Source: Sodalinema lacuna_A
GTDB lineage: Bacteria; Cyanobacteriota; Cyanobacteriia; Cyanobacteriales; Geitlerinemataceae
DNA: 64,000 nucleotides
Assembly (NCBI GenBank): GCA_900149785.2
Contig: FSSI02000003.1
Location: 1 to 64,000, forward strand
Direction of reading: 5' to 3'
Numbering within the stretch: the first letter of the stretch is position 1; each line of letters starts with the position of its first letter. Positions 61,399-64,000 of the stretch are shown here, one piece after another. The notes under the pieces are model-generated. The model had not been told where the DNA came from and did not search any database. It worked only from the letters and a program-made list of their open reading frames with translations. Both the position numbers and the translations under genes were made by a program.

Positions 61399-62343
61399 TT
61401 ACAAGACATCAGCAAATCCTGGCCGTAGTTTACGGTACGACCATAATCCCCCCAAAAAGACAATCGAGGCAACGACGGCGGCGATCGCCCATTCGCCCCA
61501 ATGTTGGATCTGTCCCACAATAATGGCATCTCGATAGACTTCCGCCAACGCCGCCAAGGGATTCAGCCAAAAAATCCAACCCTGAATCCCTTCGGGAATG
61601 CTACTAACGGGATAGACAATGGGGGTGAGGTAGAACCAGAGGTTTAACACCACATTCAGGGTTTGGGGAATATCCCGCAAAAACACCGTTAAAGCAGCGG
61701 CGAAGTAGCCTAACCCCGAAGTGAGGAGGAGTTGGGGCAGACAGAACAGAGGCATCAGCAGTAAGGTGGTATGGAACTGCTGAGTGAAGATGGCCACGAA
61801 GATGACCAGGATCATTAAGCCTAGGGTACTTTCGACAAAAGCCGCGCAAACGGGAACCAGGGGCAGTAAACTGAGGGGGAAGACGACTTTTTTAACCAGA
61901 TTTGTTTGTGAGACGACGGCTGAGGCCGCTTGAGAGAGGCCATTGGTGAAGGCAAACCAGGGGAGAAGGCCAGCGAACAGCCACAATCCATAGACGAAGT
62001 TGTTAGCGGGAACCCCCGAGAGTTCTAGGCGAACCTTCAGAACAATCGAGAAGACGTAGGTGTAGATGAGGAGTTGACTTAATTGCGTCAGTAGCGGCCA
62101 GAGATTCCCCAAAACCGAGCCTTTGTAACGGGATTCGAGTTCTCGTTGAACCAGGGTTTTGAGGAGTTCGAGTTTGAACCCCCAACGGGCCTCTTGGACA
62201 TAATGCCGCCAGGAGGTAACTTTGCTGTTAGAAGAGGGGATCGTACCGCGCAACCGTTTTTTCCTCACGAAGGGTCTGACGACAACTGTACTCGATTTCT
62301 GGGGGCGATCGCGCCGAGACTCGTCTGTTGTCTGTGCGTTCAT
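61399..62343 (-). CDS. wzm: ABC-2 polysaccharide exporter permease, Wzm-like
   Basis: A protein of 314 residues. After a polar N-terminus, six membrane segments follow (LLIYTYVFSIVLKVRLELSG, FVYGLWLFAGLLPWFAFTNG, LPLVPVCAAFVESTLGLMIL and others), with the ABC-2 pattern (RDIPQTLNVVLNLWFYLTPI, VYPVSSIPEGIQGWIFWLNP). It forms the transmembrane channel for a lipid-linked polysaccharide together with the Wzt-like ATPase. First gene of the leftward operon. Divergent from ruvB. Confidence 0.92.
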   Translation of the reverse strand: MNAQTTDESRRDRPQKSSTVVVRPFVRKKRLRGTIPSSNSKVTSWRHYVQEARWGFKLELLKTLVQRELESRYKGSVLGNLWPLLTQLSQLLIYTYVFSIVLKVRLELSGVPANNFVYGLWLFAGLLPWFAFTNGLSQAASAVVSQTNLVKKVVFPLSLLPLVPVCAAFVESTLGLMILVIFVAIFTQQFHTTLLLMPLFCLPQLLLTSGLGYFAAALTVFLRDIPQTLNVVLNLWFYLTPIVYPVSSIPEGIQGWIFWLNPLAALAEVYRDAIIVGQIQHWGEWAIAAVVASIVFLGGLWSYRKLRPGFADVL

Positions 62344-62551
62344 CGCCCTCTTAGGGGGATTCGGGATCAGATTTTAAAGCACTTTGTCGGGATTTTCTAG
62401 GGAAGACCATGGACTGGCCCGGTTCCCAACCCACGACATTCGAGTCTTGGGATCTCAGACGCCGTTCCCTCAGCATGAGGTTCCCATGTCCTCCATCATC
62501 ACTCTGTTACCCTAGGATCAAGTATCTTGTTGTGATTGACGGCGATCGTCC
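62344..62551. promoter_or_regulatory. divergent region between the export operon and ruvB
   Basis: A 208-base spacer containing the promoters of wzm and ruvB. No specific box recognised. Confidence 0.35.
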
Positions 62552-63667
62552 ATGGCTATCATTTCCTCTCAGTCGAATTCCTCCCCAGCGGGCGATCATC
62601 GCAATCCCCTACTACAGCCCGAAACCACCGCCGAGGATGTCGCTGAATATAGTCCAGACGAGACGCAACCCAGGGAAAACGCCAAAACCCAAATCCAAGC
62701 CGACGAAAAAATCCGCCCCCAACACTTAAGCGATTACATCGGCCAATCGGAACTCAAAGAAGTTCTCCACATTGCCATTCTCGCCGCCCAATCTCGTCAA
62801 GAAGCCTTAGATCATCTGTTGCTGTACGGGCCGCCGGGGTTGGGAAAAACCACCATGGCCCTCATCCTCGCCGCCGAAATGGGAGTTGGCTGCAAAATTA
62901 CCACCGCCCCCTCCTTAGAACGTCCCCGAGACATCGTCGGCTTACTGGTGAACCTGAAACCGGGGGATGTGTTGTTTATCGATGAAATCCACCGTCTCAG
63001 TCCCATGACCGAGGAATTACTCTACCCGGCCATGGAAGACTATCGCCTCGATATTACCATCGGCAAAGGCAAAACCGCCCGCACCCGCAGCATTGACTTA
63101 CAGCCGTTCACCCTCGTCGGGGCCACCACCCGCGTCGGGGCGTTGACATCTCCTCTACGCGATCGCTTTGGCCTAGTACAACGATTACGATTCTACGAAC
63201 CCGAAGAACTCAGCCAAATTGTCCAACGCACCGCCAAATTATTAGACACTCCCTTAACCGACAATGGGGCCTTAGAAATTGCCCGTCGTTCCCGAGGAAC
63301 TCCGCGTATTGTCAACCGTTTGTTAAAACGAGTTCGGGACTACGCCCAAGTGAAAGCATCAGGAACCATTACTGAAGAAATTGCCAAAGCCGCGTTAGAG
63401 TTATTTGAAGTGGATCCGATGGGCTTAGATTGGACCGATCGCCGTTTATTAACCGTTACCATTGAGCAGTTTAATGGCGGTCCTGTGGGCTTAGAAACCC
63501 TAGCCGCTACGACGGGAGAAGATGCCCAAACCATTGAGGAAGTCTATGAACCCTATTTGATGCAAATTGGCTATCTCACCCGTACCCCACGAGGACGGAT
63601 GGCGAGTCCAGCGGCTTGGACGCATCTGGGTTATGAGCCACCGAAACGGCAATTACCGTTGTTTTAA
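62552..63667 (+). CDS. ruvB: Holliday junction branch-migration ATPase RuvB
   Basis: A 371-residue AAA ATPase driving branch migration with RuvA. Seen: ENIRPQHLSDYIGQSELKEV-like KIRPQHLSDYIGQSELKEVL, Walker A YGPPGLGKTTMALI, Walker B FIDEIHRL, sensor LVGATTRVGAL, arginine finger region PLRDRFG and a C-terminal winged helix (LDWTDRRLLTVTIEQFNGGP, TRTPRGRMAS). An N-terminal extension of about 60 residues is usual in cyanobacteria. Complete. Confidence 0.97.
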   Translation: MAIISSQSNSSPAGDHRNPLLQPETTAEDVAEYSPDETQPRENAKTQIQADEKIRPQHLSDYIGQSELKEVLHIAILAAQSRQEALDHLLLYGPPGLGKTTMALILAAEMGVGCKITTAPSLERPRDIVGLLVNLKPGDVLFIDEIHRLSPMTEELLYPAMEDYRLDITIGKGKTARTRSIDLQPFTLVGATTRVGALTSPLRDRFGLVQRLRFYEPEELSQIVQRTAKLLDTPLTDNGALEIARRSRGTPRIVNRLLKRVRDYAQVKASGTITEEIAKAALELFEVDPMGLDWTDRRLLTVTIEQFNGGPVGLETLAATTGEDAQTIEEVYEPYLMQIGYLTRTPRGRMASPAAWTHLGYEPPKRQLPLF

Positions 63668-63739
63668 TTACCTTGATGACAGAACCTAATATTAGCACTA
63701 GGAACGTGACGGCAGTATAACTGTTTCAAGCAGAATGAG

Positions 63740-64000
63740 TCATTTCTGGGTTATGACTGGGTTATGAATAGATCTCGAGCTCGACTCAGAGAGAATGGTC
63801 GCCAGAGACTGACCAATCCTACGCCCTAAGTCAACGGGAACAGCGTTTCCGAGTTGTCTCATCGCTTCTGTCCAAGAGCCGACAATAGAATAGTGATCCG
63901 GAAAAGTCTGAATCCGTTTAGCTTCTAAAATCGTGTAATACCGAACCTGTCCATCACGGTAACGAATCATATTTTCACCGCCGGGAACTCCATGATCACC
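63740..64000 (-). CDS. DNA (cytosine-5) methyltransferase, C-terminal part
   Basis: Truncated by the right window edge; the frame continues to 64000. Seen: GDHGVPGGEN, RYRDGQVRYYTILEAKRIQT, FPDHYSIVGSWTEAMRQLGN and AVPVDLGRRI. The R.LT/EA.R.Q.FPD and QxGNAVP are C5-methyltransferase motifs IX-X. It may be a solitary enzyme or part of a restriction system lying beyond the window. It converges with ruvB. Confidence 0.88.
   Translation of the reverse strand, partial: GDHGVPGGENMIRYRDGQVRYYTILEAKRIQTFPDHYSIVGSWTEAMRQLGNAVPVDLGRRIGQSLATILSESSSRSIHNPVITQK

Overview
The window is chromosomal DNA from a cyanobacterium, most likely a filamentous, Oscillatoriales-type one. The evidence is psbO, three S-type phycobiliprotein lyases, the variable subunit of ferredoxin-thioredoxin reductase, a CtaA-like copper ATPase, an MntCAB-type manganese transporter, and the very frequent octamer GCGATCGC (HIP1) in most genes. 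Intergenic gaps carry tandem heptamers (TTCCCTA, TTCCCTG, TTGCCTC), as in many filamentous cyanobacteria. The genus is inference; no rRNA is present.

Layout. 0.4-0.9 kb: YoeB-like toxin-antitoxin pair. 1.0-3.2 kb: three CpcS/CpeS-like lyases. 3.2-11.3 kb: WcaF/HpsU-like acetyltransferase, copper ATPase, an orphan DUF433 antitoxin, envelope proteins, recR, an NTF2-fold membrane protein and alanine dehydrogenase. 11.3-14.4 kb: an AT-rich accessory island with two broken Rhs/YD-repeat fragments around immunity-like genes, some frameshifted, and two MITE-like elements. 14.4-17.4 kb: mntB-mntA and divergent mntC. 17.5-25.5 kb: conserved cyanobacterial proteins, an Orn/Lys/Arg decarboxylase-family enzyme, an MFS transporter, tRNA-Phe and a PPC-domain protein. 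25.6-43.1 kb: a GT39-like enzyme with TPRs, a Crp-like regulator, ftrV, signal peptidase I, a DppB-type permease, a large PAS histidine kinase, gamma-glutamyltransferase, psbO, a PabC-like enzyme and ftsH. 43.6-45.5 kb: dxs. 45.6-46.9 kb: a solo TnpB insertion element. 46.9-48.6 kb: a HicA-like/HTH pair and small unknown proteins. 48.7-53.2 kb: Uma2 protein, FHA-winged-helix protein, Ser/Thr kinase fused to an FGE domain, and a sigma-like protein. 53.6-54.7 kb: M23 peptidase. 55.0-62.3 kb: a Wzm/Wzt polysaccharide export operon with a methyltransferase and a sulfotransferase-like/triple-GT2 fusion. 62.6-64.0 kb: ruvB and the C-terminus of a DNA cytosine methyltransferase.

The strongest second-look items are: (1) the C-terminus of the kinase-FGE fusion, which looks like a diversity-generating retroelement variable region although no reverse transcriptase or template repeat is visible here; (2) the Rhs/immunity graveyard at 11.3-14.4 kb; (3) the HicA-like/HTH pair at 46.9-47.7 kb; (4) the solo TnpB with a readable predicted guide; (5) a terminator-bounded candidate non-coding RNA near 53.4-53.6 kb.

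How genes work together. mntC, mntA and mntB would import the manganese that the PSII cluster needs, and PsbO stabilises that cluster. FtsH is the thylakoid protease family involved in PSII repair, and the lyases attach bilins to phycobilisome proteins. The 55-62 kb operon would build and export a surface glycan. The FHA protein and kinase would form a phospho-signalling module. These links are inferred from family knowledge and gene order.
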